Below the pieces are notes generated by a model. The model was not told the origin of the DNA, ran no database searches, and worked only from the letters and a program-made list of their open reading frames with translations. From positions 35,478,428 to 35,542,427 of the forward strand of contig NC_133770.1 in NCBI RefSeq assembly GCF_003597395.2: a stretch of 64,000 bases of DNA, given 5' to 3'. This document shows, piece by piece, positions 1-12,606 of the stretch. This DNA comes from Chelonoidis abingdonii (Eukaryota > Chordata > Testudines > Testudinidae). Positions within the stretch are counted from its first letter, which is position 1, and the number at the start of each line of letters is the position of its first letter. The translations under genes and the position numbers were made by a program.

Positions 1-640
1 ACGTCGCGCCCCAGCTGTCACACTATGGCGCCTGCATGTGAATCCTGGAAGGGCTAAAGAATAGTAGAACTGTTCAGTTCAAGATGGACAATAAAAGCAG
101 TAAATGGTTGTCTTCTGTAGCTTTCACGAGGCGGAAGCTTGCTAGCTGCAAGAGCAGGAGACAGTTTGTGGCAGAAGCTGTGCGCCTCAGTTTGCGATGG
201 CCGAAAAATGGCAGTAAGGTTGCTCTGTAGCTTTCCAGGGCTCAGGACAGACAACATGGAGAAATAAGCTAGCAAGCAAGAGTGGGAGAGCAGAGTTTGT
301 GGTGGAAGTGTGCTGCTTGGTTCACGGTAGCTGAAAAAGGTGGAAAGTGGTCTGTAAGCAGGAGTCAGATGAGCTACTTGACATCTGGTGGTGAATTAGG
401 GGAGTGTGAAAGGAATCTCAGGAGTGTGGAAAGGAATTCCAGGTATTTGCATAGGCACATCCACCACCTAGCATAGGCCACAGCAGCCTGGGATGTTATT
501 TGACAGCTGGGATCCCCAATTCTTTGTATTGGGGCAGGAGGAAAAAAAAGTGCTGTTACCCTAATTATGTGAATGAGGAACTGTGAGACTGCTTTATGAC
601 AGAAAGACTCACATAATTAGTAGTACTTGCTAGAACAAGG
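1..640. other. Gene-free repetitive sequence with an imperfect internal repeat
   Basis: No gene is recognised. A segment beginning near 138 (GCTAGC..AAGAG.. then TTTGTGG then a GTAGCTGAAAAA-like end) recurs imperfectly near 267, giving two diverged copies about 130 bases apart. This suggests the interior of an old retroelement or a small minisatellite. The short open frames here have no recognisable domains. Confidence 0.3.
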
Positions 641-1580
641 GACATGGGCTCCAACCCATGAAAATTGAAGAGGTTGGGATGTGTGTGGTACCGGTGGGTG
701 GGGCCCCTTTTGAGGGCCGGAACACCAATTGCACATCCTCCTCTCTCTACTGTTAAAGAGTAGAGCTAATTTTGATTCTTTAGCAGTCTATCTAGAGACT
801 ACTGAGCTGGAATTTGTGTTGGGCCAATGGTGGGACCAGCACAGAGCTCCCCTATAAAGAGTGAGATCACTGAGTGCTGTGTTAACATAGTGGGGAGTGA
901 AGACCTATTGGCTAAGCACCTGGCAGAAACAGAGAGCATTTGCGCATGATGGAGGCCCTGCATGAACAGTGAGTGAAGTGGAGCGGTTGCAGGGGATGCT
1001 GGAGTGGCAGCACAAGCTAGTGGAGGTGAGCTGGGATGGTGAAGGCTGCAGCAGAACTCCACCGAGAGGTGGAGCCAGTTGGCCCTGGCCCATGTAAAGT
1101 GCCCCTGTAACACCCTGTTTGGGCTTCTCCTCCCCCCATTTTTCGTATCCCAGGCTTGGGGGGTAAAACTCTGCAGATAAACTTTTGAACTCTGGGGTGG
1201 CACTGACCAGAGACTTTCGGGTTGTTGGACTTTGGGGTGATTGGACTTAAGACCCTAAGGGGGAAAGGACATTGCCAGACGTACTTGGAGGTGGGTTTTT
1301 TTTTTGTTTATGGTTTGTGTTATAATCTTGTTTGTGGTATTTCTCCATTGTGATGCCACATTGTTTCCCTCCTTTATTAAAAGGATTTTGCTACACTCAG
1401 ACTCCGTGCTTGGGAGTGGGGAAATAGTGCCTCCTAGAGGCGCCCGGGGGCGGTGGTATGTAAGTGTCCCAGATCACTGGGTAGGGGCTCGAGCCGGTTA
1501 TGAATTGTGTTATTGAAACGGAACCCCTGGATACTGAACCCGGCCCTTGTTGCTGCCAACTCAGAGGGGCAGAAGGGTTA
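640..1580 (+). mobile_element. Probable LTR-like retroelement end
   Basis: The stretch has a promoter-poor, gene-free layout with a TTTATTAAAAGG block near 1,374, then a GC-rich stretch, and ends in GGGTTACA near 1,580. This matches my recollection of a turtle LTR 3' end, but I could not define the 5' boundary or a target duplication. Treat it as a low-confidence LTR fragment. Confidence 0.3.
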
Positions 1581-1619
1581 CAGTTAGATAAAAAAGTAGA
1601 TAGAAAGACGAGAGGACAT

Positions 1620-1998
1620 GCAAGGTGGATTCATAGTACCAGGAGACAGGTGATGCACCGTTCTGCACCATCTGCTGGCAGTATGGCATCTGCTGTAGGT
1701 TTCATGGAGGGAGGAGCGAGTGATGACACACACCCAGAAACATCCACGAGAATGTTTTTGCCTCATCATACACTGGGAGCTTAACCCAGAATTCCAATGG
1801 GCAGCGGGGACTGCGGGAACTGTGAGATAGCTTCCCAAGTGCACTGCTCCGACATTCGATGCTAGCCTCGGTACTGTGGATGCACTTCGCCAAATTCATG
1901 CGCTTTAGTGGACACACACAACACCAAATGTATAAAATCACTTCCGAAAATTCAAATAGAGTAAATTCGAATTAATTTTGTACTGTAGACGTACCCTC
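1620..1998. mobile_element. Harbinger-type MITE, right-end fragment
   Basis: The sequence runs through AACCCAGAATTCCAA, GACTGCGGGAACT and CAGTG/AGTGCACTGCTCC and ends in CTGTAGACGTACCCTC. The same order of blocks occurs at the right ends of the 6-kb element (10,530-10,838) and the 1.2-kb element (40,850-41,117) in this window. It is therefore a diverged, 5'-truncated member of the same group. No coding capacity is visible. Confidence 0.6.
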
Positions 1999-2838
1999 AG
2001 ATGGAAAGTATAATGAAAGTCCCAAGTATTCTTATTAGCAGAGGGTGCTTGCATGTGCAAATGGCTCATCAGGTGGCAAAATAGCAATTTGTCTGCTCAG
2101 TTGAAGCAATTGTGTGTGCATTTTTGTGCAAGGGTATACAAACTTCACACATATGATAACAAAACAGAGCTGTTAAGCATAAAATTACGTTAGGCTTTAA
2201 TAAATCATTATAAATGTGTACATTTAATTTAACTGAATTCTTTATACATTATCTACTAGCCAGCATAACAGATCCTTGTATTAAATTTCTCCAATCGGTG
2301 ACAGCAGACACTAGTACTTAGACAATTTTTAAAAATGTGCATCATTTATTTGCAATTAACTCCCCTAGCTACATTGATATTCAATGTCCTTTAAAAGTCA
2401 GAAGGGAGGATTTAGGAAGGGAACAATGTCCAGGGCTAAAGGAAGGTTATGGGGACGTAGCCTAGAATAGTGTATATGAGAAAGAGAGAAAGCCCATCCA
2501 AAACCTAGGCATGTACTCAGGGCTGCTAGCCTCTCCCAGACTTGTGCCACCACAGCTACACTTCTACTGTTAGTGTGCTAGCTCAATCGGAGCTAGTGCA
2601 TGTTTATGTCTCCTCAAGCTGGAAATGACACCTTCCGTATTTAGCATAGAGATGAGAGATCAGGAGCATTTATCTCCCTTTGCCTCAGTGAATGCATGTG
2701 GCTTCACGGCCAATTGGGTGTGTGAGACCTTCTCTAACTGTTCATATTAAGGAACTTTGCAGAGATGTATCACCTCATGTAATCACCTGCAACTTCACAA
2801 GAGCCTCTGTTTACTTTTAACAATATATTAACTGGACA
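1999..2838. other. Gene-free AT-rich stretch
   Basis: No exon, RNA gene or recognisable repeat boundary was found. The sequence is moderately AT-rich with stops in all frames. Confidence 0.4.
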
Positions 2839-3930
2839 TAGTGTTGCCAACTTTCTAATCGCAGAAAACCAAACACCCCTGCCCCGCCTATTCCCTGAGG
2901 CTCCACCCCTGTCCCGCCTCTTCTCCATGGCCCTGGCTCCACTCACTCATCCCCCTTCCCTCTGTCACTCGCTCTCGCCCACCCTCATTACTCACTCAGT
3001 TTCACTGGGCTGGGACAGGGTTTGGAGTGCAGGCGGGAGGGAGTGAGGGCTCTGGCTGGGGGTGCAGGCTCTAGGATGGGGCTGGGGATGATGGGTTTGG
3101 AGTGCAGGAGGGGGGTCCGTGCTGGGGCCGAGGGAGTCAGAGTGTGGGAGGAGGCTCCAGACTGGGGCAGGGGGTTGGGGTATGAGAGGGGGTGAGGCTA
3201 TGGCTGGGGGTGGGGGCTCTGAGGTGGGACTGAGGATGAGGGGTTTGGGGAAAATGAGAAGGCTCTGGGCTGGGGGGTGGAGCCAAGGGGGTTGGAGTGT
3301 GGGAAGGGGCTCCAGGCTGGGACAGGGGGTTAGGGTGTAGGAGGAGATACATGCTCTGGGCTGGGGGTGCATACTCCAGAGTGGGGCCATAAATTAGGGG
3401 TTCAGGGTGCAGGAGGGAGCTGTGGGCTGAGGCAGAGGTTTGAGGTCCAGGAGGGGGTTTGGGGTGTAGGCTCTGGGAGTTTGGGTGCGGGAAAGGGCTG
3501 GGGCAAGGGCACAAGATGGGATTGGGGCATAGGCTCCAGGTGGCACTGAACTCAGGTGGCTCCTGGAAGTGGGCAACCTGTCTCTCCAGCTCCTAGGCAG
3601 AGGGACAGCTGGGGGCTCTTCACACTGCCCCTGCCCACAGGTGTCGCCCCTGGAGCTCCCGTTGGCCACGGTTCCCGGCCAATGTGAGCTGTAGAGCAGG
3701 CGCTCAGGGCGGGGTAGTGCAAAGAACCGCTGTTTCTGCCCCTTCTCTGAGGAGGCGGAGGGACATGCCAGCCACTTCCCGGGAGACGCGCTGAGGTGGG
3801 CAGGGAGTCTGCTAGCCCTGTTGCACCACCAACCGGATTTTTAATGGCCTAGTCAGCAGTGCTGACCAGAACCACCAGGGTTCCTTTTCGACTGAGTGTT
3901 CGGGTTGAAAACTGGACACCTGGCAACCTA
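2839..3930. mobile_element. DNA element with G-rich minisatellite core
   Basis: The left end reads GTTGCCAACTTTCTAATCGC and the right end contains CTGGACACCTGGCAACC, so the termini are inverted (GTTGCCA / TGGCAAC). Between them, from about 3,000 to 3,560, is a degenerate G-rich repeat built on GGGGTTTGGGGTGCAGGAGGG-like units of roughly 40-100 bases. Long overlapping open frames on both strands here are a composition effect, not genes. It resembles a widespread turtle repeat; the exact class is uncertain. Confidence 0.5.
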
Positions 3931-4657
3931 ACAGTGGACAGCTGAAGTTTTGAGAACCACAGGTCCTCCAAAATGAAAAGAAACAAGCACTGAAGCCACA
4001 GGGTTCCTGCTGATGACTTCTCTGAACTAGTAGAAAAGTTTTTTCTGCATTTTCCCACAGCGCTTTCTCCTCCTCCTCTCTCCCTCCATAACTGTGATTG
4101 TTGCTATTTTGAAGAAAATGTAGGTGTAACTGTAGATGAATGAAACACATGGCCAGGACAGTCAGCCTGTGTGACATGCTGCATTGCTTTCTCACTGCTA
4201 AGGGTTTGGTGCCACCATGTGGCTATTTTGACTTTTGCACATCAGAAGCATAACTGCTCTGAAAAATGTGTGGTTATGGTCCACATGCCCAGTTTGATTT
4301 GTCACAATCATGTTAAAATTTGAGGTGTTGGCAGTTAGAAAACCACTCAATTTTTCAATGAGCAAGTTTCACCTGGAATTCAGTAGGATCACATATTCAA
4401 AAGGAAAATCACAACACTGGCTTAAAAATCATGAGTTATTTTAAAAAAATACTAGATTTGGGTTGTATTGGGATTGTATTTGCCTTTCTGTTTTTTGAGT
4501 GCTTAAGATTCACATTTTCAAGCTTTTCCAGACAACCATGACAGCTAAAAACTTACTTGAATTAAAAAAAAAAAAAGAATATTGAGATTCTCACATAATC
4601 AGATGAATCCAAATGTCATGAGATTTGTGATAAAATCATGAGACTTGGCAATACCGA
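3931..4657. other. Gene-free sequence, partly MITE-like
   Basis: No gene is visible. From about 4,420 to 4,650 the phrases ATCATGAG and TCATGAGATTTGTGATAAAATCATGAGA recur, which is typical of an old MITE. The rest is unclassified. Confidence 0.35.
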
Positions 4658-4849
4658 GAGCTGGTCTAACTAGAAAATTAGGTCGACCTAGTTACATCAC
4701 ATCCCTTGAAAAACATAGTTAAGCCAACCTAAACTCCAGTGTAGACAACGCTAGACTGATAGAAGAATTCTTACAATATGCTAGCTACAGCCTCATGGAG
4801 AGATGGATTTACAACAGTGACACAAGAACCCCTTCCATGGCTACAGTAA
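4658..4849. mobile_element. Older MITE, left part, split by the Harbinger insertion
   Basis: The sequence contains CTGGTCTAACTAGAAAATTAGG, GTTAAGCCAACCTAA and GTGTAGACAACGCTAG, and is broken at 4,849 by the start of the 6-kb Harbinger element. Its missing right part resumes at 10,839. The family assignment is from memory of a common turtle MITE; the split is supported by the continuity of the two flanks. Confidence 0.6.
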
Positions 4850-7800
4850 GGCCTGGTCTACACAACGCCGTTAAATCGATTTTAACAGTGTTAAATCGAT
4901 TTAACGCTGCACCCGTCCACACTACACGGCTCTTTAAATCGATTTAATAAGGGCCTCTTCACAATCGATTTCTGTACTTCTCCCCAACGGATGAGTAAAG
5001 CTAAAATCGAATATTTACTATATCAGATTTAGTGTTAGTGGTGGATGAATCGGATGTTATTGGCCCCCCGGTGGTATCCCCAACAGTGCACCAGTGTGAT
5101 AGCCTCTGGACAAGCAATCAGAACTCAAGGCACTGGCCAGGTAAGACAGGAAAAGCCGAGCCGAACTATTGTGCAATTTTCAGATTATACACGATCGGTC
5201 AAGTATGACCTGACCACTAGGGAGATATGGGAACCACTCTCCACAAAGTTATATATTCTTTCAAAAAGTTGTCAATCTCTCTCTTCCCCCCCCCCAGGCG
5301 CCTCGGCACGCGCTCTGCGCGACTCAAACACACCAAGGCTGATCTCAATGTCAGAGTACTTCTATCCACGCACCATAGCGCACTACTTATACTTGCAAGT
5401 CTCACTGTACGTATATGGTGAAAAAGAGCACTCAGCATGGACAGACACGTTAGAGGTACTGACTTTTGAGACCTCGACTGCATTATCCCTAAATGGAATG
5501 AACAGAGTTAGGAGAGGGATTCAGTCTATAAACCAGAACACATTATCTTTTCCACCTGACAGTTTTTTTTTTTCTTACCATATTAGTGAAATTAAATTAT
5601 CCCGTTGGAAATAATATATTTGCCACTAATACATTAATGATAAATTTCAATATAGAAATTCCCAATATTGAAGTCTTTTAATTATGGGGAAGTATACAAT
5701 GTTTTTTTTTGATGCCAAACAGGCCCTTACTGATCGGATGAAGCGCCATCAGCACGGACTACCTCTACGTGCAGTCGCAGAGAGTGAGTGTCTAAAGAAG
5801 CTCACCAGCATTATGTCTTAGAAAATCCACACACGCAGCAAATACAGGATAGACTACTAGGGATCAGGGATAAATAAATCATTTGCCGCTCTCTACCGGC
5901 TGAATCATAAATTACAAGTCTCTGCCTATTGCATTTTTAGGGGATGACAGCCATGAAAACTCACAACCCACGTCCTGTCCAGATTATACCGAGGTGTGGG
6001 TGTATCAAATCATCTAACCATTCTTGCTGCAGGAATTTGCAGAACGGAGGTGGTGAGGGAGGATGATGGAGGGTGCCAAGAGACGCAGTATGGTATCTAC
6101 CTCTTGCAGAGATGTAGCCACATCGCTTAGCGCTCCGCGTCACGCATCAGCCAAGAACATCCATTATGTTGAGCTATTTTGTGATCGCGTTCAGATTGTG
6201 TGAGAGATACCATGTGGTGAGCGGCTCCAGCCTCTCTGCGAGCACACTAAGCGTCCAGCACAGTGAAGCGCATGGACACGAACGACCACTATATGGAGTG
6301 AGTGTAGCCTGCATTTATAATAAGTTTGAGAAAATCCATATGGATTTATAAAAAGCAAAAACCGTTTTCCCACATTTGTATTAATTTGCATTCTTGCCAT
6401 GAATCGGGCCATTGGGATTCATCTTGACTAGTCCGATCAAAGTCACTAGCCAGGTAAAAAATTGTTTTTTAACTGAGAATGTCTGAGGAGAGGGAGTGAG
6501 AGGCCGATATAATACGCTCCAAGAAAGAATCGCTTAGAGTTTCACTTCTCCGAGATGTAGTGTACAATACACCAATGTCTCCTTCTCATGAGAAGCCTTG
6601 TTATTGGAATAGCGATTTCTGGCATAAGAGACAGCCTTAATTCCTCCACTTGGAGGTAAGGCGTGTAAGATTGGAGGGGGAAAGTTAAACGTAATACACT
6701 GGTTCAACACGCCAGCAATCGATATGGCTATATGAATATAATGTGAATCATATTCGAGCATTTGACAAACGCAGGCATGCTTGCGGTATAGTCATAAGGT
6801 ATGATGCGGGAGGAAGAAAGCTAAGCTGAACAGTACCCGTTCCTTTCTTTCTATTAATCTGATCACTGTATATATACTCAAGACACGAGGTGATGGAGGT
6901 CTCCGATTCCACAGATACCTGGGTGAAATTCAGGAGATTATATAATAGGGGAGATAAGGTGGCCATTTCCACGACGTTGGTTAAAACTGCAACATATAAA
7001 CACCAAAATATCACCTGTACACCTTGAGAGCGTAGCATAGCCGGTCACTAATGGAGGAGAGGCGAAGGAATACGCCGATGAGACAGTCTGTGGACCTTAT
7101 TCTGCATTTTGCCGCACGAGCGACGGAATCTTCGCTAGATCACGGCCAACGACGGTTGCGAGAGAGGGGAAAGGGTGTGGTGATTGACGCAGTGATTCTT
7201 CCATGATAGCAGCCCCTGGGTGTTCGGTAGAGAGAGAGTGAGGAGGAAGTAAGTAGCAATCACCTGGTGGATGAGGAGGAGAATGAGGGGAGCAGATTGT
7301 GCATCACATGTCGGTGCTTGCACTGTTTAACTAGGAAAAAGACAGACATTGGGGCTACAGGAGGAGATGGGTGGCACCTGTGTATATGGAAGGCTGGAGA
7401 GTCCACTAAGACTCAAAGTCCTGTCACCATAGGAGACGCGCATGGAACTGAGGAAATTATATGCCGAGCAAAACGGGACCAGACGGTGTAGTGAGATCTG
7501 TAACACCAAGATGCCCACAGGCCACGCTAATATTTAGAACAGATAGCAAAATGTGACTTGTCGTGAAATCACATGTGTATGTAAGGTGATATGTTGTTTC
7601 TACTTTCGTGGATAATGCAAGTTATACTCAACCTTGTTCTTGTATGAGAGGAGCATCCTATGTGTATTTCTATACCTGCTCACTCCTTCCCTGTTTTCGC
7701 AGAGCGGCCAGACCCAGAACTAAGGAATAACTATGGTGCACGAGTTTCTCACAAGCAGGCCACCTACTCCCGAGTTCCTCCAGCGAACCGCAAGCGCAGA

Positions 7801-10800
7801 ATAAGAGTCGGAGGGAGAATAAGAGGTACGTCGATGGATGAAAAGTGTCTCGTTGTCAAATCATATATGAAGTAACTCACGCAATGGAAACGCAGCCATA
7901 CTAAATGAGTGTGTAGAGCTAGAAGCTAAAGTAAGATAAGATGCCAGTGAATGTAGACAGGACGGACCCAACACGTGAAAGATAGGAGAGTACGCTCGAA
8001 AGAAACAAAATGGCTTGCAGAAAAATCAGAGGATGTATTGGGGCAGCCAGGAAAATCCAGCGGGGTGCTTATTAGCTGGAAATGAAACGACATCGCGGAC
8101 GCCGCGACCTAGCGTGATCAATACTGATATCCTCCGATCTATGATCTTCAGGAAGAGCAGCGGGCTTACAGAGTGCCACGCGAGCCCATGTTTAACCACC
8201 CTCATACTCACCTTCTGCTCATATCTCCTCACCCAGACGTGTTAGAACCGTGGGGGAAGGCCTTTCTGCACCTGCCCTATCCCCACCGCGAGAGTCCAAA
8301 TCAAAAGATGTACATTACATTGAAATGATGCTTCCATATTGGGTCTAATATTCCTTGCCCTAATCCTATCCTCCTCCTCCCAACACCACACCGTTGTGAC
8401 ACTATCCTTGATCATTTCTGCCTCTTTTTTATAATCTACTTTTTTCCTTCATATCTAATATGAATCCACAATGGAAAGGGGGACGGTGACTTGTCTTACT
8501 AGGAAATGTACTTTTAATAAGAATACATGATTTGTAAATCGATAGTGACTTTACTTTCCTACAGTAAAACTGTTATACAAAGGGGAGGGTGGGTGCTTAA
8601 CAGGGAAGGAGTCCAATGAAAGGGGTGGAGGGTTCATGAAAGGGAAACAAACATAGCAGTCAACAATTGTGAACTTAGTATTGGTAGTCCCGCTCGCTCG
8701 GAGGACATCCGTACCCTAGCCCATGATGAAACTCGTTTTAAGGCTTCTCTATGACGCGCCCACGCACTTCCTGGTGGTGCTTCTTCTAATACACGCCATG
8801 GTTGTTGGCTGAGCGATCAGTCTGTACCCCAGGTGCTATTACAAGCCTCCCACACTTCTATTGCCATGAAGGAACACCAGCCATAAAAGGTGGGCTGCCC
8901 TCTACTCTCTGCACAGAGATCGTGGAGCACACAGCAAGCAGCATATACAAAGGGGACATTGTGTTTGGCAAGAGGTCTGAAAGTGTGAGGTCGAGTAATT
9001 GTGCGTCCAGGCCGAAGCCTTTCAAACGGCTCAAGGCACAAGACATGTCTCTACTTGGAGTCCATGAAAATAACTCCTTGCCTAACCCATTCCACTTGCC
9101 CCTGTGCTGCAGGTTCAGTTTGCACTGCTAGATTGACAAGTATTCTGAGCCGCTCTTCGTCTCAAGGGCTAGCATGTGTATGGCCTCATAAGCCATGGCC
9201 ATTCTGAAAGTGGGAGCACTGGGTTCCCCCAGGACCTGAATCAACGAACAAGCATTTCAACACCCAACTGTATTTTAACTATGGTCTGGGCAACGTAAAT
9301 GTCCCTTGTTGGCTGCAAAGTGGCCACTATTAAAATACAGAGTAGATTGCGTCTCAGAAAGCACTGAGTATCTGCGTCATGAAAGCTTCCTGCCATCCCA
9401 TTCGTGGATTGTTGTGTGAAAACGTCCCATTTCCCTGATCACACCTCACAGTCTGCTATGCTATAGCATTGGGAATTGAAAAAAGATATACCAATTAACC
9501 CGTTAGCAGGTTTTTATGTACTAGGGTGCTCAGTGAGCTATCAGGTTTTGGTGCCGAGGGACAAGATAGGAGATAGTGGTAAGGGGTTCCATCTTAACGC
9601 ACATGGCCCCCCATCTAGTTAGAGGAAAGTCTGGCCGATATGCAGAGCATAAAGCCTATTGTCACACTAATGTATGCACAACGTATCACACACACACAAG
9701 ATCACAGTCTATCGAGTAGAAGGAGCTAGCTCTAATGGTGATTGCTTGGCTCTTATGCATCACCCGCAAGTTACACGCACGAAACTCAAACAGTAGAATA
9801 TTTCGCCATCTTCCAAATTGATGTAGCCGCGTGACTGACCGACTAGATTGTCAGGCGATGTGAGCAAGTTTCGAGGGCTAGTTGCCCAACTTGTTCTTTT
9901 TTGCAGACGAGCTCTACTCCACTGTGAGGGAGTCTGACACATCATCTTGCAGGTATTATCTGGCGTTTCAGGGCAGGGGAAAGCAAGTGCCACAGAGCAG
10001 ACGTTACAAAAGAATGCTAACTTACGCATCAAAGCTGAAAAGTCTATCGGCAGACTCATGGGATCCACCACCACACACCCCTGCAAAACTATGTAAAGTA
10101 CACCACCAGTTCTGTGGTGCTTGTTTACCGGGCGCTATCCGATATAATTGGCGCTTCAAGGAGAGGTAAGAATATCAACCATGACCCCATCTAGTACGCT
10201 AGGAAGTCTGCCACACACACGCGAGTATAGGGGCCTTCTGCGAGATTTAGGGAGAGATTTTCCAGGTATGATCCATGTCTCTCCGCTATCTTTTGTCGTC
10301 GCTCCGCTGCCCAAGCTGAGCCATCCTCGCACTCGCTCTGCCTTTAGCAGTAATACTATGGAGGTTCAACCATAGACTGCACGAGAATTACGCAGGGAGT
10401 GTTTATTCAACGTCCTAACGAATTGACTTACTTACACTGGGATGAACTCAGCAGGGTCCGTTTGCTTTGCTATGCTATTTGCATTTTGTTCTCAGTTTAC
10501 TGTGTCTCAGAGAAAGTGCATACGACATGGTGTCTGGTTTCTCAAGGGAGGGGTGAGGCTGTACCCAGAACCACCCGCGACAATGATTTTTGCCCCATCA
10601 GACACTGGGCTCTCAACCCAGAATTCCAAGGGGCGGGGGAGACTGCGGGAACTATGGGATAGCTACGGAATAGCTACCCACAGTGCACCGCTCCAGAAAT
10701 AGACGCTAGCCTCAGACCATGGACGCACACCACCGAATTAATGTGCCTAGTGTGGACGGGCACAATCGACTTTATAATACCTGTTTTATAAAATCGGTTT

Positions 10801-10838
10801 AAGCTAATTCAAAATTATCCCGCAGTGTAGACGTAGCC
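4850..10838. mobile_element. Long PIF/Harbinger-type DNA transposon, decayed
   Basis: The left end is GGCCTGGTCTACAC and the right end is GCAGTGTAGACGTAGCC, an inverted pair matching the shorter element at 39,916-41,117. Subterminal blocks such as TTAAATCGATTTAACGCTG, GGTATCCC.CAACAGTGCACCA and GGGATAGCTA.GGAATAGCTACCCACAGTGCACCGCTCC are shared with that copy. The interior contains a minus-strand remnant of a Harbinger-type DDE nuclease near 8.8-9.06 kb. A 3-bp target duplication is only suggestive (TAA on the left, AAA on the right). At about 6 kb it has the size of an autonomous element, but no intact open frame survives. Part of the interior may also be noisy sequence. Confidence 0.7.
8817..9060 (-). 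pseudogene. Harbinger-type DDE nuclease fragment, frameshifted
   Basis: Read on the minus strand, one frame carries LSRLKGFG near 9,030 and another carries NVPFVYAACCVLHDLC near 8,930. Harbinger nucleases end with a segment of the form FGRLKGRW followed by an IPFV.AACCVLHN.C motif, so these two pieces in different frames are best read as one frameshifted C-terminal region. The DDE catalytic residues lie upstream in the family and were not found. This is a dead transposase remnant that identifies the superfamily of the surrounding 6-kb element. The frameshift could be true decay or a sequencing indel. Confidence 0.6.
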
Positions 10839-10914
10839 AAAGTGTTCAAGCTGCAGTGGTGCAGCTGGAGGGCTATAGCTGTGCTGCTGCAGCATTTTTA
10901 GTGTAGCATACCCT
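10839..10914. mobile_element. Older MITE, right part, after the Harbinger insertion
   Basis: It resumes with AAAGTGTTCAAGCTGCAGTGG and runs through GCTGCAGCATTTTTAGTGTAG, the expected end of the MITE whose left part is at 4,658-4,849. The two halves together place the Harbinger insertion as the younger event. Confidence 0.55.
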
Positions 10915-11025
10915 TAGTCTACAACTAATTGCAATTGTCATATGTGCCATTTAGATGTTGAAGACCCCCATTTGCAGGCACAGAAAGTAATATCAGCTCT
11001 GGGAAATCTGTCCCTAAACCTACAA

Positions 11026-11150
11026 GAAAGAAAAGGTGGGTGAGGTAATATTTTTATTGGACCAACTTCTGTTGGGAGAAAGAGAGAGACAAGCTTTCTA
11101 GCTTACACAGAGCTCTTCTTCAGGTCTGGGAAACTTAAGTCAGAGGATCT
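11026..11150. repeat. Copy of the AAAAGGTGGGTGAGGTAATA repeat
   Basis: This single-orientation copy of the unit AGAAAAGGTGGGTGAGGTAA..TTTTATTGGACCAAC..AGAGACAAGCTT..ACACAGAGCTCTTCTTC lies just left of a foldback pair of the same unit. Confidence 0.6.
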
Positions 11151-11185
11151 AAATGTGTTGTAGCTTTAGATAGTTTCTTATAATG

Positions 11186-11456
11186 ATGTCAGCCCCAGGG
11201 TATTAGTGAGAAAAGGTGGGCGAGGTAATACCTTTTATTGGACCAGCTTCGGTTGGAGAGAGAGACAAGCTTTTGAGTTTACACAGAGCTCTTCTTCCAT
11301 CTTGTATTTAGACACTGACTTAAGTTTCCCAGACCCGAAGAGGAGCTTTGTGTAAGCTTGAAAGCTTCTTTCTCTCTCTCCCCCCAACAGAAGTTGGTCC
11401 AATAAAAGAAATTACCTCACCCACCTTTTCTCACTTATCCTGGGACTGACATGACT
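11186..11456. repeat. Foldback (long inverted) repeat
   Basis: The left arm starts ATGTCAGCCCCAGGGTATTA then GTGAGAAAAGGTGGGCGAGG. The right arm is its reverse complement and ends CCTCACCCACCTTTTCTCAC then TTATCCTGGGACTGACATGA. Arms are about 110-120 bases, with a short loop near 11,300-11,335. This is a hairpin-type MITE. With the extra direct copy at 11,026-11,150, three units of the family lie side by side. Confidence 0.7.
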
Positions 11457-11705
11457 ACAAGACACCGTCTAAACCTACAATACATTTAGTGATAATTTTT
11501 AAAAAATACACTTTTCCATAAGTAAAAGGCAAGCCTTCTTTGGAAAAGATGATCCACTCCGAATCCCTCCTTCCCATTTCCCAACTTGACTCCCCTTTTT
11601 AGACTTAAATATGAACCAAACATTTTATGAGGACCTGAAATGTTATGTTAAGGACACTTCCCCTGGGCATCTCCTTTCCAGGATGCACATACAACAGTCT
11701 GTACC

Positions 11706-12601
11706 TGTCATAAACAGATAGCTAAGAGTTAATGTCTCTTTCACTTGTAAAGGGTTAACATACAGTGACCTGGAACACCTGACCAGAAGACCAATCAGGA
11801 GACAAGATACTTTCAACTCTGGGTGGAGGGAAGTTTGGGTGTGAGTCCTTTGTTCTGTGTCTTTGTGCTCTCTAGTCTCTGAGGGTGACCACACGTCTCT
11901 ACAGGCTCTCTAATCTTCTGTTTCAAATTAGTAAGTACAAAGGTAGAAAAACAGTATAGTCTTTTACTTTGTTTTTCTGTATTTGCAAATGTGTAGTTTG
12001 CTGGAAGTACTTTAAATGTATTTTTTCTGGATAAGGCTGTTTATCTATTTTCTATAAGTTGAAGACCCTGTAATATTCCATCTTAAATTTACAGAGATTA
12101 TTTTTACTCTTTTTGTCTTTTATTAAAACTTTCTTTTTAAAGATACTTAAGTGATTTTTTTCCTCTGGTTAAGGCTGAAGGATTGAATCTGTACTGCCTC
12201 TGGGGAAGGGGGAAGGGGGAGGAAAAACCTGCTTGGTGTGTTTCTCTCTCTCTCCGGGATACCCAGGGAAGTGGAAAGAAGGGAGGAGAAACCTGATTTC
12301 TCTGTGTTGTGTTTCATGGAGTTTGAAGCACAGTGATCTTCTAGGGGAACCCAGGGAGGGGAAGCCTAGGAGTGGCACTAGTGAGGGAAAGAGTTTACTT
12401 TCCCTGTGTTAAGATCCAGGGGATCTGGGTCTTGGGGGTCCCCAGGGAAGGTTTTGAGGAGACCAGAGTTTATCAAACACTCAGAGTTTTGATTGGTGGC
12501 AGCATATCAGATCTAAGATGGTAATTAAGCTTAGAGGAATTCGTGCTAGCATCTCATTTTCTGGACTCTAAGGTTCAGATTTGGGAAAGAATACTATGAC
12601 A
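11706..12601 (+). mobile_element. Solo LTR, TGTCATAA...TATGACA family
   Basis: The 896-bp unit begins TGTCATAAACAGATAG and ends ACTATGACA. It is flanked by an exact 5-bp target duplication, GTACC (11,701-11,705 and 12,602-12,606). TG...CA ends and a 5-bp duplication fit an LTR left behind by recombination. Closely related copies are at 59,487-60,357 and, as inverted partial copies, at 48,385-49,042. Orientation is set to match the 59-kb copy. Confidence 0.75.
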
Positions 12602-12606
12602 GTACC

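Noticed and set aside
3119..3514. Overlapping open frames on both strands as genes
   Set aside because: They fall in a G-rich minisatellite; lack of stops follows from base composition.
5045..5614. A 189-codon protein gene
   Set aside because: It lies in the left subterminal region of the Harbinger element, has no domain, and matches non-coding sequence of the 1.2-kb copy.
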